A stretch of DNA of 64,000 nt. Origin: Gammaproteobacteria bacterium (GTDB lineage Bacteria; Gemmatimonadota; Gemmatimonadetes; Longimicrobiales; Gaopeijiaceae). The stretch is from NCBI GenBank assembly GCA_028819075.1, contig JAPPMM010000023.1, positions 1 through 64,000 on the forward strand. The letters run 5' to 3'. Under the pieces are notes generated by a model. It was not told where the DNA came from, made no database searches, and saw only the letters and a list, made by a program, of their open reading frames with translations. The translations under genes and the position numbers were made by a program. Of the stretch, positions 8,474 to 17,887 are shown piece after piece (within the stretch, counting starts at the first letter, position 1; every line of letters starts with the position of its first letter).

Positions 8474-9727
8474 GTGTCCCGCGCGCTCGCCCCGCGGCGT
8501 CCCTGGCGCGATCGCCGGATCGTCCTGGGGGTTGCCGGTGGCATCGCCGCCTACAAGTCTGTCCAGCTCGCGCGCGACCTCACCCGGCTGGGCGCGCAGG
8601 TGGACGTCGTGCTCACCGGGGGCGCGACCCGGTTCGTCACCCCGCTCAGCTTCGAGGCGCTAACCGGGCGCAAGGTCCTGACCGAACTCTTCTCGGCGGA
8701 CGGGGCGGCCATGCACATCCGTCTGGGCGCCGAGGCCGATGCCGTCTGCGTGGCCCCCGCCACTGCCGACCTGATCGCGCGCGCGGCCGCCGGGCGGGCG
8801 GACGATCTGCTCACCACCACCCTCCTGGCGACGCGCGCCCCGGTGGTGATCTGCCCGGCAATGAACGACCGCATGTACGCGCACCCGCAGACCACCCGCA
8901 ACCTCGCGTACCTGCAGGACGAGCTGGGCTACGCGGTCGCCGGGCCCGCGACCGGACCGCTGGCGTTCGGGGAGGGGGAGGGACCGGGCCGCATGCTCGA
9001 GCCCCCGGACATCGTCGAGCACGTGGGAAGGGCGCTCGAGACGGACGCCTTCCTGGCAGGCAGGCAGGTCCTGATCACGACCGGGCCGACCCTGGAACCC
9101 GTCGACCCGGTGCGCTTCGTCGGCAACCGCTCGTCGGGGAGGATGGGGCACGCGCTCGCCCGCGCGGCCTGGCGGCGGGGCGCCCGCGTGACGCTGGTGT
9201 CCGGTCCCACCCACCTGGCGCGCCCGCCCGGGGTACAGCGCACCCGCGTGGCCACCGCGCGCGAGATGCTCGACGCCGTGGCCGAGGCGATCCCGCGCGC
9301 GGACGTGGTGATCTTCGCGGCCGCCGTGGCCGACTACCGTCCCGCCCGCGCTCGCTCCGGCAAGATCAAGCGCGCCCGGGAAGGCGCCTCCCTGTCGGTG
9401 GAACTGACCGCCAACCCGGACGTCGCGCTGGACACCAAGCCGCTGCGGAAACCGGGGGCGAGGGTGGTCGGTTTCGCACTGGAGACGGACGACCTCCTCG
9501 CCCGGGCGCGCAGCAAGATGGAGCGCAAGGCCTTCGACCTCATCGTCGCCAACCACGCGCGTGGTCCCGGTGACGGCCCGTTCGGCGAACGGAACGCGGT
9601 GACCCTGCTGGCTCCCGATGGCTCGGCTGAAGCGCTTCCGCTGATGCCCAAGGATGAGATCGCCGAGGCGGTGCTCGACCGGCTGGACGGCGCCCCCGCG
9701 CGCAGGTTCTCGCAGGCGTCGTCGTGA
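8474..9727 (+). CDS. coaBC: Bifunctional phosphopantothenoylcysteine synthetase/decarboxylase
   Basis: This 417-residue fusion performs two steps of coenzyme A synthesis: CTP-dependent ligation of cysteine to phosphopantothenate, and FMN-dependent decarboxylation of the product. The CoaC half (residues 1-190) shows GGIAAYKS, the AAMHI active-site histidine and PAMNDRMY. The CoaB half shows NRSSGRMGHALA, the FAAAVADYRP motif and SGKIKR. It starts at a GTG after GAGGAGG and lies 19 bases behind rpoZ. Confidence 0.94.
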   Translation: MSRALAPRRPWRDRRIVLGVAGGIAAYKSVQLARDLTRLGAQVDVVLTGGATRFVTPLSFEALTGRKVLTELFSADGAAMHIRLGAEADAVCVAPATADLIARAAAGRADDLLTTTLLATRAPVVICPAMNDRMYAHPQTTRNLAYLQDELGYAVAGPATGPLAFGEGEGPGRMLEPPDIVEHVGRALETDAFLAGRQVLITTGPTLEPVDPVRFVGNRSSGRMGHALARAAWRRGARVTLVSGPTHLARPPGVQRTRVATAREMLDAVAEAIPRADVVIFAAAVADYRPARARSGKIKRAREGASLSVELTANPDVALDTKPLRKPGARVVGFALETDDLLARARSKMERKAFDLIVANHARGPGDGPFGERNAVTLLAPDGSAEALPLMPKDEIAEAVLDRLDGAPARRFSQASS

Positions 9728-9742
9728 GCCCCGCCGACGCGC

Positions 9743-10465
9743 GTGGATAGGGAGACCCTTGCCCGCTACCTGAGCCAGCGGAAGGAGCTGGGGGAGGGCG
9801 ACATCGTGTTCAGCCGTCTGAGCGGGGACGAGGCGCTCGCGCTGGCCCGCGCCCGTCCCGCCGCACCGGCCGGCGAGATGCCGGCCCCTGTGTCCGGAGA
9901 CTACGAAGAGGTTCGGCGCACGGCGCTCGCCTGTGAGCGCTGCCGGCTTGCCGGAGGCCGCACGCAGGTGGTCTTCTCCGACGGGAACCCGCGGGGCAGG
10001 CTGGTCGTCATCGGCGAAGCGCCGGGGATGCACGAGGATCGCACCGGACTTCCGTTCGTGGGCCGCGCGGGCAAGCTGCTCGATCTCCTGCTGGCGTCGG
10101 TCGGCCTCTCGCGCAAGGACTCGGTCTACATCTGCAACGTCCTCAAGTGCCGGCCCCCGGGGAACCGGAACCCGATGCCGGATGAAATCGAGGCCTGCAC
10201 CCCATACCTCGAGCGGCAGATCGAGCTGGTGGCTCCGGAGGTCATCCTGGCGGTGGGCGGGTTCGCGGCGCAGTTCATCACCGGACGCCAGGTTGCTCTG
10301 GGCAAGCTCCGGGGCGAGATATACGATTACAGAGGCGTGCCCGCGCTGGTGACCTACCACCCGGCGGCGCTGCTCCGGAACCGCGGCTGGACGCAAGCCG
10401 TGTGGGACGACCTTCAGTTGCTGCGAAACACGATGGACCGCACCGGCCGGTCCGGCGGCGGATAG
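9743..10465 (+). CDS. Uracil-DNA glycosylase, family 4 (iron-sulfur)
   Basis: The 240-residue protein matches family 4 uracil-DNA glycosylases, which excise uracil from DNA. It has the CERC pair at the start of the catalytic domain and later cysteines in VLKCRPPGNRNP and IEACTPYL that would complete a 4Fe-4S cluster. The active-site motif is GEAPGMHED, and the HPAALLRN motif is near the end. About 55 N-terminal residues precede the domain. It starts at GTG 9743. Family 4 enzymes are common in bacteria lacking the family 1 Ung. Confidence 0.92.
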   Translation: MDRETLARYLSQRKELGEGDIVFSRLSGDEALALARARPAAPAGEMPAPVSGDYEEVRRTALACERCRLAGGRTQVVFSDGNPRGRLVVIGEAPGMHEDRTGLPFVGRAGKLLDLLLASVGLSRKDSVYICNVLKCRPPGNRNPMPDEIEACTPYLERQIELVAPEVILAVGGFAAQFITGRQVALGKLRGEIYDYRGVPALVTYHPAALLRNRGWTQAVWDDLQLLRNTMDRTGRSGGG

Positions 10466-10510
10466 GCGCCCCCGGTCCTTCGACCGTTCACATTCAACCG
10501 CCGAGGCACC

Positions 10511-11947
10511 CTGAGTACCACCGCACTTCCCGTCGCGCAGGAGCAGGCCCCCGCGTACGACCGCCAGCCGCCGGTTTCGCTGGAGGCCGAAGTGGCGGTG
10601 CTGGGGGGCATGCTCATCGACCGCGACGCGGTGGCGCGCGCCGTCGAAGTGGTCTCGGACACGATGTTCGCCTCGGAGGCCAACCGGCGCATCTACCGCG
10701 CCGTCCTGCGCCTGTTCGAGCGCGGCGACGCGGTCGACGTCATCGTCGTCAGCGACGAGCTCAGCAAGACCGAGGAGCTGGAGGCCGCCGGGGGCTACGA
10801 CTACCTCGCCGAACTGCTGGACGCGGTTCCGACCGCCGCCAACATCGAGCACCATGCGCGCATCGTGCGCGACAAGGCGCTGCTGCGCCGCCTCATCGAC
10901 GCCTCCTCGCACATCATCCGCGATGTCTACGATCAGGGCGAGCGCTCCGTCGAGCAGATCGTGGACGAAGCCGAGCAGCGCATCTTTCAGGTGGCCTCGG
11001 GGCACGACCGCGAGGGGTTCGTCCGCATCAAGGAACTGCTCTGGCCGGCCTTCGAGCACATCGAGCGATTGCAGGAAGCAAAGGGCGAACTCACCGGGGT
11101 GCCTACCGGGTTCCCCCTGCTGGACTATTACACCGGCGGCCTGCAGAAAGGAAACCTGGTGATCGTCGCGGGACGGCCGTCCATGGGGAAGACCTCCTGG
11201 GCGCTCAACGTGGCCAGGCACGCGGCGGGTGAGGAGGTGCCGGTGGGGGTGTTCTCCCTGGAGATGTCCAACGAGGAACTGGTGCAGCGGCTGCTGTGTT
11301 CCGACGGGCCGGTGGACGCGCAGAGACTTCGCCGGGGCGAACTCACCACCAAGGAGATGCAGAGACTGGCTGTCGCCGCGGGACACCTCAATACCGCTCC
11401 CATCTGGATCGACGACTCCCCGGGCAACACCGTGCTCGAAGTGCGCGCCAAGGCCCGCCGCCTCAAGGCCGAAAGCCGGCTCGGGCTGTTGGTGATCGAT
11501 TATCTGCAGTTGATGGCCGGTTCCCGGAACAGCGAGAACCGGCAGCAGGAGGTGAGCGAGATCTCGCGCGGGCTCAAGGCGCTGGCCAAGGAACTGGACG
11601 TGCCGATCGTGGCGCTGAGCCAGCTCAGCCGGGCTCCGGAGCAGCGCGCCGACCATCGGCCGCAACTGTCCGATCTGCGCGAGAGCGGAAGCATCGAACA
11701 GGACGCCGACCTGGTCATGTTCCTTTACCGGCCGGAGTACTACGCCGACACCGACCGCGACGGCAACTCGCTGGAAGGCAAGGCCGAGCTGAACGTGAGC
11801 AAGCAGCGCAACGGCCCCACCGCGGTTGTCCCGCTCTACTTCGACCGTGCCCACGCGCGTTTCCTGCCCGTCGCGCCGGAGGGAGCCGGCACCACCGCTC
11901 CCACCCCCGGCGGACGCAGCGGCGCGCCGGGCGGATACGCGGGGTGA
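10511..11947 (+). CDS. dnaB: Replicative DNA helicase DnaB (non-canonical start)
   Basis: DnaB is the hexameric helicase that unwinds DNA at the replication fork. The protein has the N-terminal domain (PPVSLEAEVAVLGGMLID), the Walker A AGRPSMGKTSW and the RecA-like core through LSQLSRAPEQR and QDADLVMFLYR. The conserved PPVSLEAE segment lies upstream of the first in-frame GTG (10592), and no ATG, GTG or TTG exists between that codon and the in-frame stop at 10463. The best candidate is CTG 10511, preceded by GAGG. This gives 478 residues. The stop overlaps ispD by four bases. Confidence 0.88.
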   Translation: MSTTALPVAQEQAPAYDRQPPVSLEAEVAVLGGMLIDRDAVARAVEVVSDTMFASEANRRIYRAVLRLFERGDAVDVIVVSDELSKTEELEAAGGYDYLAELLDAVPTAANIEHHARIVRDKALLRRLIDASSHIIRDVYDQGERSVEQIVDEAEQRIFQVASGHDREGFVRIKELLWPAFEHIERLQEAKGELTGVPTGFPLLDYYTGGLQKGNLVIVAGRPSMGKTSWALNVARHAAGEEVPVGVFSLEMSNEELVQRLLCSDGPVDAQRLRRGELTTKEMQRLAVAAGHLNTAPIWIDDSPGNTVLEVRAKARRLKAESRLGLLVIDYLQLMAGSRNSENRQQEVSEISRGLKALAKELDVPIVALSQLSRAPEQRADHRPQLSDLRESGSIEQDADLVMFLYRPEYYADTDRDGNSLEGKAELNVSKQRNGPTAVVPLYFDRAHARFLPVAPEGAGTTAPTPGGRSGAPGGYAG

Positions 11948-12657
11948 CCCCGGGCGATCGGCGATCTCCCTGCCGGGCCGGAGTCGCCGTGCCGGCGGCG
12001 GGGGCGGGCCGTCGCATGGGAGGGGTCCGCAAGGCCTTTCTGGAGCTCGACGGACAGCCCATCCTGCTGCGCGCCATCCGCCCCTTTCTGGAGACGCCCG
12101 GGGTGGAATGCGTGGTCGTGGCCCTCCCCCCCGATCAGGCCGCGCATCCTCCGGCCTGGCTGACCGGCGCCGACCCGCGCGTGCGGGTCGTGGCGGGAGG
12201 AGCCACCCGGGGCGATTCGGTGGCGGCGGCGGTGGCCGCCCTCCCGCCCGCCGTGGAGGTTGTGCTGGTGCACGACGGCGCCCGGCCGCTGGTGGCGCGC
12301 GGCCTCGTGGAGCGCTGTCTGCGCGCGGCCGCGGCCGGCCGGGCCGTGGTCGCCGGCGTGCCCGCGGTGGACACGCTGAAGGAGGTCGACGCGAGTGGAC
12401 GGGTGGTCCGCACACCGCCGCGCGGCCGCTACTGGCATGCCCAGACCCCCCAGGCCTTCCCGCGGCCTCTCCTGGAACGCGCCTACCGGCGGGCACGCGA
12501 GAACGGGGTCGAGGGCACGGACGACGCCTCGCTGGTGGAACTCCTGGGCGGCGAGGTCGAGATGGTGGAGGGATCGCCGCGCAACCTCAAGGTGACCCGC
12601 CCCGAGGACCTGATCCTCGCGGAGCGCCTGCTCGAGGCGGCGGATGAGGGCGCGTGA
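11944..12657 (+). CDS. ispD: 2-C-methyl-D-erythritol 4-phosphate cytidylyltransferase
   Basis: This 237-residue enzyme catalyses the CTP-dependent third step of the MEP isoprenoid pathway. The N-terminal nucleotide-binding motif GVAVPAAGAGRRMGG(V)RKAFLEL is intact. LVHDGARPLV, TLKEVD, QTPQAF and LKVTRPEDL are in their usual order. The GTG start overlaps the dnaB stop (GTGA) and the stop overlaps the next gene in the same way, so dnaB-ispD-tsaC look translationally coupled. No other MEP gene is in the window. Confidence 0.93.
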   Translation: MTPGDRRSPCRAGVAVPAAGAGRRMGGVRKAFLELDGQPILLRAIRPFLETPGVECVVVALPPDQAAHPPAWLTGADPRVRVVAGGATRGDSVAAAVAALPPAVEVVLVHDGARPLVARGLVERCLRAAAAGRAVVAGVPAVDTLKEVDASGRVVRTPPRGRYWHAQTPQAFPRPLLERAYRRARENGVEGTDDASLVELLGGEVEMVEGSPRNLKVTRPEDLILAERLLEAADEGA

Positions 12658-13853
12658 GCGCACCGCGCATCATCGCCTGCCGGAACGGCCTGCTTCCCGC
12701 GGGCGAGCTGCGCGAGGTGGGTCGGCACCTGCGCTCCGGAGGGCTGCTGGCCTACCCGACCGAGACCGTGTACGGGCTGGGAGGGCTGGTGCAGGACGGC
12801 CCCCTGCGCGCGCTGGCGGCGCTCAAGCGGCGCGATGCCGACAAGCCCTTCCTGCTCCTCCTCCCCGACCCGCAAGCGGCCGCCGGGCTCGTCTGGAACC
12901 GCTGCGCGCGGAGGCTCGCCGAGCGCCTGTGGCCCGGCCCGCTCACCCTGGTTCTGCCCGACCCCGGGCACTCCTTCCCGGCTCAGGTGCGGGGCGGGAG
13001 CGGAGGGGTGGCGGTCCGCATGAGCCCGGCCCCGGTGGCGCGGCAGATCCTGGACGAAGTGGGCGCGCCGATCACCTCCACGAGCGCCAACCCTCCCGGC
13101 GGCGCTCCCGCACGCTCACGGAAGGAGGCGTGGGAAACGGTGCGCGCGCTCGCAGCCGACGAGCGCTTGTGGGTGGTGGATGCCGGCGAGCTTCCCCCAG
13201 CGCCTGCCTCGGCCATCGTCGACTGCACCGCACGAGACCCGGTGGTGCTGCGCGCCGGCGCATTGGACCTTTCGGAACTCCGGGAGATCTGTCCCTCCGC
13301 GAGGGAGGACGCTGACGTGGACGACCGTCGGCAGGACACCGGGGAGAGGTACGCCGAGGTGGGTGATGTGCCGCCGGACGCGGCAACGAAGGACATCCGA
13401 CTCCTCTACGTCTGCACCGGCAACACCTGCCGGAGCCCCATGGCGGAGGTGCTCACCCGCGCCCGCGCACGCCAACGCGGCCTGAGCGGCATCCGGGTCC
13501 GATCCGCCGGAACCATGGCCTACGAGGGCTCGCCAGCCTCGGCCGGCGCGCGCACGGCCGTGGGCGACCGGGGCCTCGAACTGGATCATCACGCCGCGCG
13601 GCTGCTCGGCGAGGACGAGCTGGAGTGGGCCGACCTGGTGCTGGCGATGTCTCCGTCGCACCTGGCGGCGGTGGAGTCGCTCGGCCGGGGCCGCTGCTAC
13701 GCGGAGGTGATCACGGCTTTCGCCGGTGACGTGTCGGGTGGCGTCGCAGACCCCTTCGGGGGAAGCGATGATCACTATCGGGACACCTGCGCGCAGCTCG
13801 AGCGGCTGATCGAGGCGGTCCTCGACCGTCTCGACCCGGGAACGGACGCGTGA
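12654..13853 (+). CDS. TsaC/Sua5-type threonylcarbamoyl-AMP synthase fused to low-molecular-weight phosphatase
   Basis: A 399-residue two-domain protein. Residues 1 to about 205 are a YrdC/TsaC domain (GLLAYPTETVYGLGG, LKRRDADKPF, SAN in TSTSANPPGG), which makes threonylcarbamoyl-AMP for the t6A modification of tRNA. Residues from about 245 on are a low-molecular-weight protein phosphatase with the P-loop CTGNTCRS and the catalytic DP loop (ADPFGG). The linker of about 40 residues is acidic and polar. In Bacillus the homologues ywlC and ywlE are near neighbours and YwlE is an arginine phosphatase, so the fusion agrees with a known gene association. The substrate of this phosphatase half is unknown. 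Confidence 0.88.
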   Translation: MSAPRIIACRNGLLPAGELREVGRHLRSGGLLAYPTETVYGLGGLVQDGPLRALAALKRRDADKPFLLLLPDPQAAAGLVWNRCARRLAERLWPGPLTLVLPDPGHSFPAQVRGGSGGVAVRMSPAPVARQILDEVGAPITSTSANPPGGAPARSRKEAWETVRALAADERLWVVDAGELPPAPASAIVDCTARDPVVLRAGALDLSELREICPSAREDADVDDRRQDTGERYAEVGDVPPDAATKDIRLLYVCTGNTCRSPMAEVLTRARARQRGLSGIRVRSAGTMAYEGSPASAGARTAVGDRGLELDHHAARLLGEDELEWADLVLAMSPSHLAAVESLGRGRCYAEVITAFAGDVSGGVADPFGGSDDHYRDTCAQLERLIEAVLDRLDPGTDA

Positions 13854-13869
13854 CCGCCGAGGGAACGCC

Positions 13870-14715
13870 ATGACGATCCCGGCCCCGCGCGCCGGCACGC
13901 GCGTCTTCGCCATCCTGGGGAACCCGGTGGCGCACTCGCTCTCGCCCGCGATCCAGAACGCCGCGCTCCGTGCCGCCGGACTCGACGGCAGGTACGTGGC
14001 GATCGCCTGCCAGCCCGAGGATGTCGCCCCGGTGATGCGCACCCTGGCTCGGGCCGGTGGCGGCGGCAACGTGACGGTGCCGCACAAGCGGCGCGCGGCG
14101 GTCGCGCTCGACGACGCGGCCGCCGCCGTCGGGCGGACGGGCGCGTGCAACACCTTCTGGGGCGAGGGAGCGCGCATCCACGGAGACAACACCGACGTCG
14201 AGGGGGCGCGCCGCGCCATGTGCGCGCTGCTGGCGGGGCCCGCCCGGGGCGCCCGCGTACTGCTGGCGGGCGCCGGGGGCGGTGCACGCGCAGCCGTCGC
14301 CGCCCTCATCGACGAAGACGCCGCGGAGGTGCGGGTCATCAACCGTACGCTCGCCCGCGCCGAAGCCATGGCCGCCGAAGTCGGGGGCGCCCGGGTGCGC
14401 GTGGTTTCCGATGCACGAACTCTGGAAGGGCAGGCCTTCGACCTGGTTCTGAACGCGACCTCCCTCGGGTTGGGCACGCGCGATCCGCTCGCGGTCGACC
14501 TCCACCGCCTCGGGCGGGTCGGGGCGGTCATGGACATGGTCTACGCTCCGTCCGGGACGCCCCTCACCGATGCCGCCCGGGCGCGCGGCATTCCCGCCAT
14601 GGACGGGGGCGAGATGCTCCTGCGCCAGGGCGCGGCCGCTTTCGAGCTCTGGTGGGGACGCGAGGCGCCGCTCTCCGCCATGCGCGAAGCCCTCGAGCGG
14701 GCGCGTTGCGCATGA
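13870..14715 (+). CDS. aroE: Shikimate dehydrogenase
   Basis: A 281-residue NADP-dependent enzyme of aromatic amino acid synthesis reducing 3-dehydroshikimate. It shows the N-terminal LGNPVAHSLSP shikimate-binding segment, the catalytic lysine in NVTVPHK, the catalytic aspartate in GDNTDVEG, the nucleotide-binding AGAGGGARA, NRT and the C-terminal GGEMLLRQGAAAFELW. Sixteen bases separate it from the preceding fusion gene. Its stop overlaps the comF start (ATGA at 14712). Confidence 0.94.
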   Translation: MTIPAPRAGTRVFAILGNPVAHSLSPAIQNAALRAAGLDGRYVAIACQPEDVAPVMRTLARAGGGGNVTVPHKRRAAVALDDAAAAVGRTGACNTFWGEGARIHGDNTDVEGARRAMCALLAGPARGARVLLAGAGGGARAAVAALIDEDAAEVRVINRTLARAEAMAAEVGGARVRVVSDARTLEGQAFDLVLNATSLGLGTRDPLAVDLHRLGRVGAVMDMVYAPSGTPLTDAARARGIPAMDGGEMLLRQGAAAFELWWGREAPLSAMREALERARCA

Positions 14716-15474
14716 GATTGGCGCTCCCCACCGCGACCCGTCGCCGGACCGTCCGCCGCGTGCTCGCCCCGCTCGTGGATTTCCTGCTCCCCTGTGCCTG
14801 CATCGCGTGCGGTTCGCGCATCGCGGGCGGTGGGCTGGTGTGCGCGCCCTGCCGGGGCTGCCTGCGCGCACCGCCAGCCCCGCGCTGCGCGCGCTGCGAC
14901 TATCCCGCGGGCACCGGCGACCGGCCCGGGCGGCCGTGCCTCGAATGCCTGGAGTGGCCCGAAGCGCTCTCGCTAGCCCGCGCCGCGGTCGCCCTGCGCC
15001 CGCCCGCGGACGTTCTGGTGCACGGCCTTCAAATACGAGGGCTGGCGCGAGCTGGCGCCCATGATGGCCGAGCTCATGGAGCGCCGCCTTGCGACCCTGT
15101 TCGCCGACTTGGAGGAGCACGTCGTCACGTACGTCCCCACGTCCTCCGCCCACCGCCGCCGCCGGGGATACGACCAGGCGGAGCTGCTGGCGCGCGCGCT
15201 CGCCGGGCGCACCGGACTGGCCTTCGCGCACCTGCTCGAGCGCCGCCGCCAGAAGCGCACCCAGGTCTCGCTGCACCCGCAGCAGCGGATGGCCAACGTG
15301 CGCGACGCCTTCTCTCTCCGGCCCGGCGCCGACCGACTGCACCGCGGGAACGTGCTCCTGGTCGACGACGTCCTCACCACCGGGGCCACCGCCCGGGCGG
15401 CCGCCGAAACGCTCGCCCGCGCGGGGGTGGGCCGGGTCGCCCTGGTCACCTTCGCGCGCGCGCTTCCCCGTTAG
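14712..15474 (+). pseudogene. comF: ComF-family phosphoribosyltransferase, frameshifted
   Basis: The first frame, from ATG 14712, encodes a double zinc-ribbon-like start (CACIACG, CAPC, CARC, CLEC) and reads to about 15022. The conserved continuation (FKYEGWRELAPMMAEL, then the phosphoribosyltransferase motif VLLVDDVLTTGAT) is in the next frame and ends at 15474. The total of 763 bases is one more than a multiple of three. One surplus G near 15023-15025, in GTGCACGGCC, explains the break. ComF proteins support DNA uptake in competent bacteria. This is either a real lesion or a sequence error. Confidence 0.8.
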
Positions 15475-15565
15475 GTTGTTCCTGGAACTCTGACCCGCCA
15501 GCGGGGTGCGTCCGGGCAGATTCCCCAAGGAAGCATCAGACACGCCCCGGGAGACAACGCCACCC

Positions 15566-16594
15566 ATGTCGATTCGACTCGCCATCAACGGATTCGGCCG
15601 CATCGGCCGCAACGTGCTGCGCGCCCTCGCCAGGGAGGACGCCCCCGACGTCCAGCTCGTCGCCGTCAACGACCTGATGGACGCGCACACCCTGGCCCAT
15701 CTCCTCAAGTACGACTCGGTGCACGGCGCGTATCCGGGGTCGGTCGAGGTGGCGGGCGACGGGCTGGTGGTCGATGGCGGCCTGATCCGCGTGTTCGCCG
15801 AGCGCGACCCGGGCAGCCTTCCCTGGGGGGAGCTGGGGGTGGACGTGGTGGTCGAGTCGACCGGCTTCTTCCGTGACCGCGAGGGCGCGGGCCGCCACCT
15901 GGCCGCCGGCGCCGGCAAGGTGATCGTGAGCGCGCCCGGCAAGGACGTCGACGTCACCCTGGTGCTCGGCGTCAACCACGACGCCTACGACCCCGACAGC
16001 CACCACATCATCTCCAACGCCAGCTGCACCACCAACTGCCTGGCCCCGGTGGTCAAGGTGCTGAACGACCGCTTCGGCTTCCAACGCGGCCTGGTCACCA
16101 CCATCCACTCCTACACCAACGGCCAGGCGCTCCTCGACCAGCCGCACAAGGACCTGCGGCGGGCGCGCGCCGGCGCGGTGTCGATGATCCCCACCACAAC
16201 CGGAGCCGCCCGGGCCACCGGCGTGGTCATCCCGGAAGTCCACGGGCGCATCGACGGCATGGCGGTGCGGGTCCCCACCCCGAACGTGTCTCTGGTGGAC
16301 ATCGTGGCCGAAGTGGAGCATGCCACCGACATCACCGGGGTCAACCAGGCCATGAGGGATGCGTCCGCCGCGTCCATGCGCGGCATCCTCGACGTCTCCG
16401 ACGAGCCGCTGGTGTCGGTCGACTACATCGGCAATCCCGCCAGTTCGGTGGTGGACGCGCTGAGCACCAACGTCATCGACGACCGCCTGGTGAAGGTGCT
16501 CTCGTGGTACGACAACGAGGCCGGCTATTCGAGCCGCGTGGTCGACCTGGTGCGCTTCGTGGGCGAGCGCATGATGTCTCCGGCGGCGGTCTAG
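15566..16594 (+). CDS. gap: Glyceraldehyde-3-phosphate dehydrogenase
   Basis: A 342-residue type I GAPDH, oxidising glyceraldehyde-3-phosphate with NAD and phosphate. It shows the Rossmann start INGFGRIGRNVLRA, the catalytic cysteine in SNASCTTNCLAP, the following HSYTNGQ with the active-site histidine, and the C-terminal SWYDNEAGYSSR. It leads a glycolytic cluster gap-pgk-tpiA on the plus strand with 30-65 base gaps. The 91 bases upstream of its ATG hold no other gene. Confidence 0.96.
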   Translation: MSIRLAINGFGRIGRNVLRALAREDAPDVQLVAVNDLMDAHTLAHLLKYDSVHGAYPGSVEVAGDGLVVDGGLIRVFAERDPGSLPWGELGVDVVVESTGFFRDREGAGRHLAAGAGKVIVSAPGKDVDVTLVLGVNHDAYDPDSHHIISNASCTTNCLAPVVKVLNDRFGFQRGLVTTIHSYTNGQALLDQPHKDLRRARAGAVSMIPTTTGAARATGVVIPEVHGRIDGMAVRVPTPNVSLVDIVAEVEHATDITGVNQAMRDASAASMRGILDVSDEPLVSVDYIGNPASSVVDALSTNVIDDRLVKVLSWYDNEAGYSSRVVDLVRFVGERMMSPAAV

Positions 16595-16624
16595 CTCCCC
16601 GCTCGGCCTGCCGGCCCGGCAGCG

Positions 16625-17824
16625 ATGCGCAAGAAGACCCTGAACGACCTCGCGGCGCGCGCCGGCGACCTCATCGTGGTGCGCGTGGACTTCAACGTGC
16701 CCGTGCGGAACGGGAGGGTCGCCGACGACACCCGCATCGAGCGCACCCTGCCGACCCTCCGCCGCCTCACCGCCGCGGGCGCCCGCCTCGTCCTCCTCTC
16801 CCACCTGGGCCGTCCCGGCGGCCGGCCGCGACCCGAGGCTTCGCTCGCACCGGTCGCGGCGCGGCTGGGCGAACTCCTCGGCGCAGACGTTGGCTTCAGC
16901 CCCGAGACGACGGGGCCGCAAGCGCTGGCCCGCGCTCGCACCCTCGATCCGGGCGAGATTCTGGTGGCCGAGAACACCCGCTTTCTGGCAGGCGAAACGC
17001 GCAACGACCCCGAGCTGGCCACCGCTTTCGCCGCCCTCGGAACGCACTTCGTGAACGACGCCTTCGGGACCGCGCACCGCGCGCACTCCTCGACGGCCGG
17101 GCTCGCGCAGGCGATGCGGGCCAGGGGCGGAGAGGCGGTGGCGGGGCTGCTCCTCGAACGCGAAATCCGCTTTCTGGGCGATGCCCTGGAGGATCCCGAC
17201 CGCCCCTTCGTGGCGGTTCTGGGAGGAGCCAAGGTGTCGGACAAGATCGCCGTCATCGAGAAGATGCTCGCGCGCGCCGACCGGCTGCTGGTCGGAGGTG
17301 CCATGGCCAACACCTTCTTCCGGGCGCTCGGGCTCGAGACCGGCCGGTCCCTCGTGGATGAGGAGGGCGTCGATCTCGCGGCCCGGCTGATGGACCGCGC
17401 CGGCGACCGCATGATGCTGCCCGTCGACTGCGTGGTTGCACGCCGCATTTCCGCCGACGCAGCCACCCGCGAGGCGCCCCGGGCCGAGGTCGGAGCGGAC
17501 GACCGCATCGGCGACATCGGGGGCGCAAGCCGGCGCATGTTCGGGGATGAGTTGCAGCAGGCCCGCACCATCGTCTGGAACGGACCGATGGGCGTATGCG
17601 AGATGCCGGCGTTTGCGGGCGGCACCGTTGCCGTCGCGCGATCGGCGGCCGCGGCGACCGCCACCGGCGCGGTGAGCATCGCCGGAGGAGGAGACTCTGC
17701 GGCCGCGGTGCGCGCCGCCGGGCTCGCCGACGACTTCTCGCACGTATCCACCGGCGGGGGCGCCTCGCTGGCGTTCCTGGCGGGCAAACCCCTCCCGGGA
17801 CTCGAAGCGCTTTCGGACGCGTAG
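16625..17824 (+). CDS. pgk: Phosphoglycerate kinase
   Basis: A 399-residue monomeric kinase interconverting 1,3-bisphosphoglycerate and 3-phosphoglycerate with ATP formation. The N-terminal substrate domain shows VDFNVP, DDTRIERTLPT and LLSHLGRPGG. The C-terminal nucleotide domain shows GGAKVSDKI, WNGPMGV and the STGGGASL loop. The ATG at 16625 lies 30 bases after gap, and tpiA follows after 63 bases. Confidence 0.96.
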   Translation: MRKKTLNDLAARAGDLIVVRVDFNVPVRNGRVADDTRIERTLPTLRRLTAAGARLVLLSHLGRPGGRPRPEASLAPVAARLGELLGADVGFSPETTGPQALARARTLDPGEILVAENTRFLAGETRNDPELATAFAALGTHFVNDAFGTAHRAHSSTAGLAQAMRARGGEAVAGLLLEREIRFLGDALEDPDRPFVAVLGGAKVSDKIAVIEKMLARADRLLVGGAMANTFFRALGLETGRSLVDEEGVDLAARLMDRAGDRMMLPVDCVVARRISADAATREAPRAEVGADDRIGDIGGASRRMFGDELQQARTIVWNGPMGVCEMPAFAGGTVAVARSAAAATATGAVSIAGGGDSAAAVRAAGLADDFSHVSTGGGASLAFLAGKPLPGLEALSDA

Positions 17825-17887
17825 GGAGCGCCGCGCAGACCCCGCCGGAAAGGACGGCACGGACGCGCCAACCAAGCTGGAGGCCGC

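Noticed and set aside
8660-12496. A 1278-codon minus-strand open frame
   Set aside because: It runs antisense to coaBC, UDG, dnaB and ispD, which have clear family motifs. High GC leaves antisense frames open.
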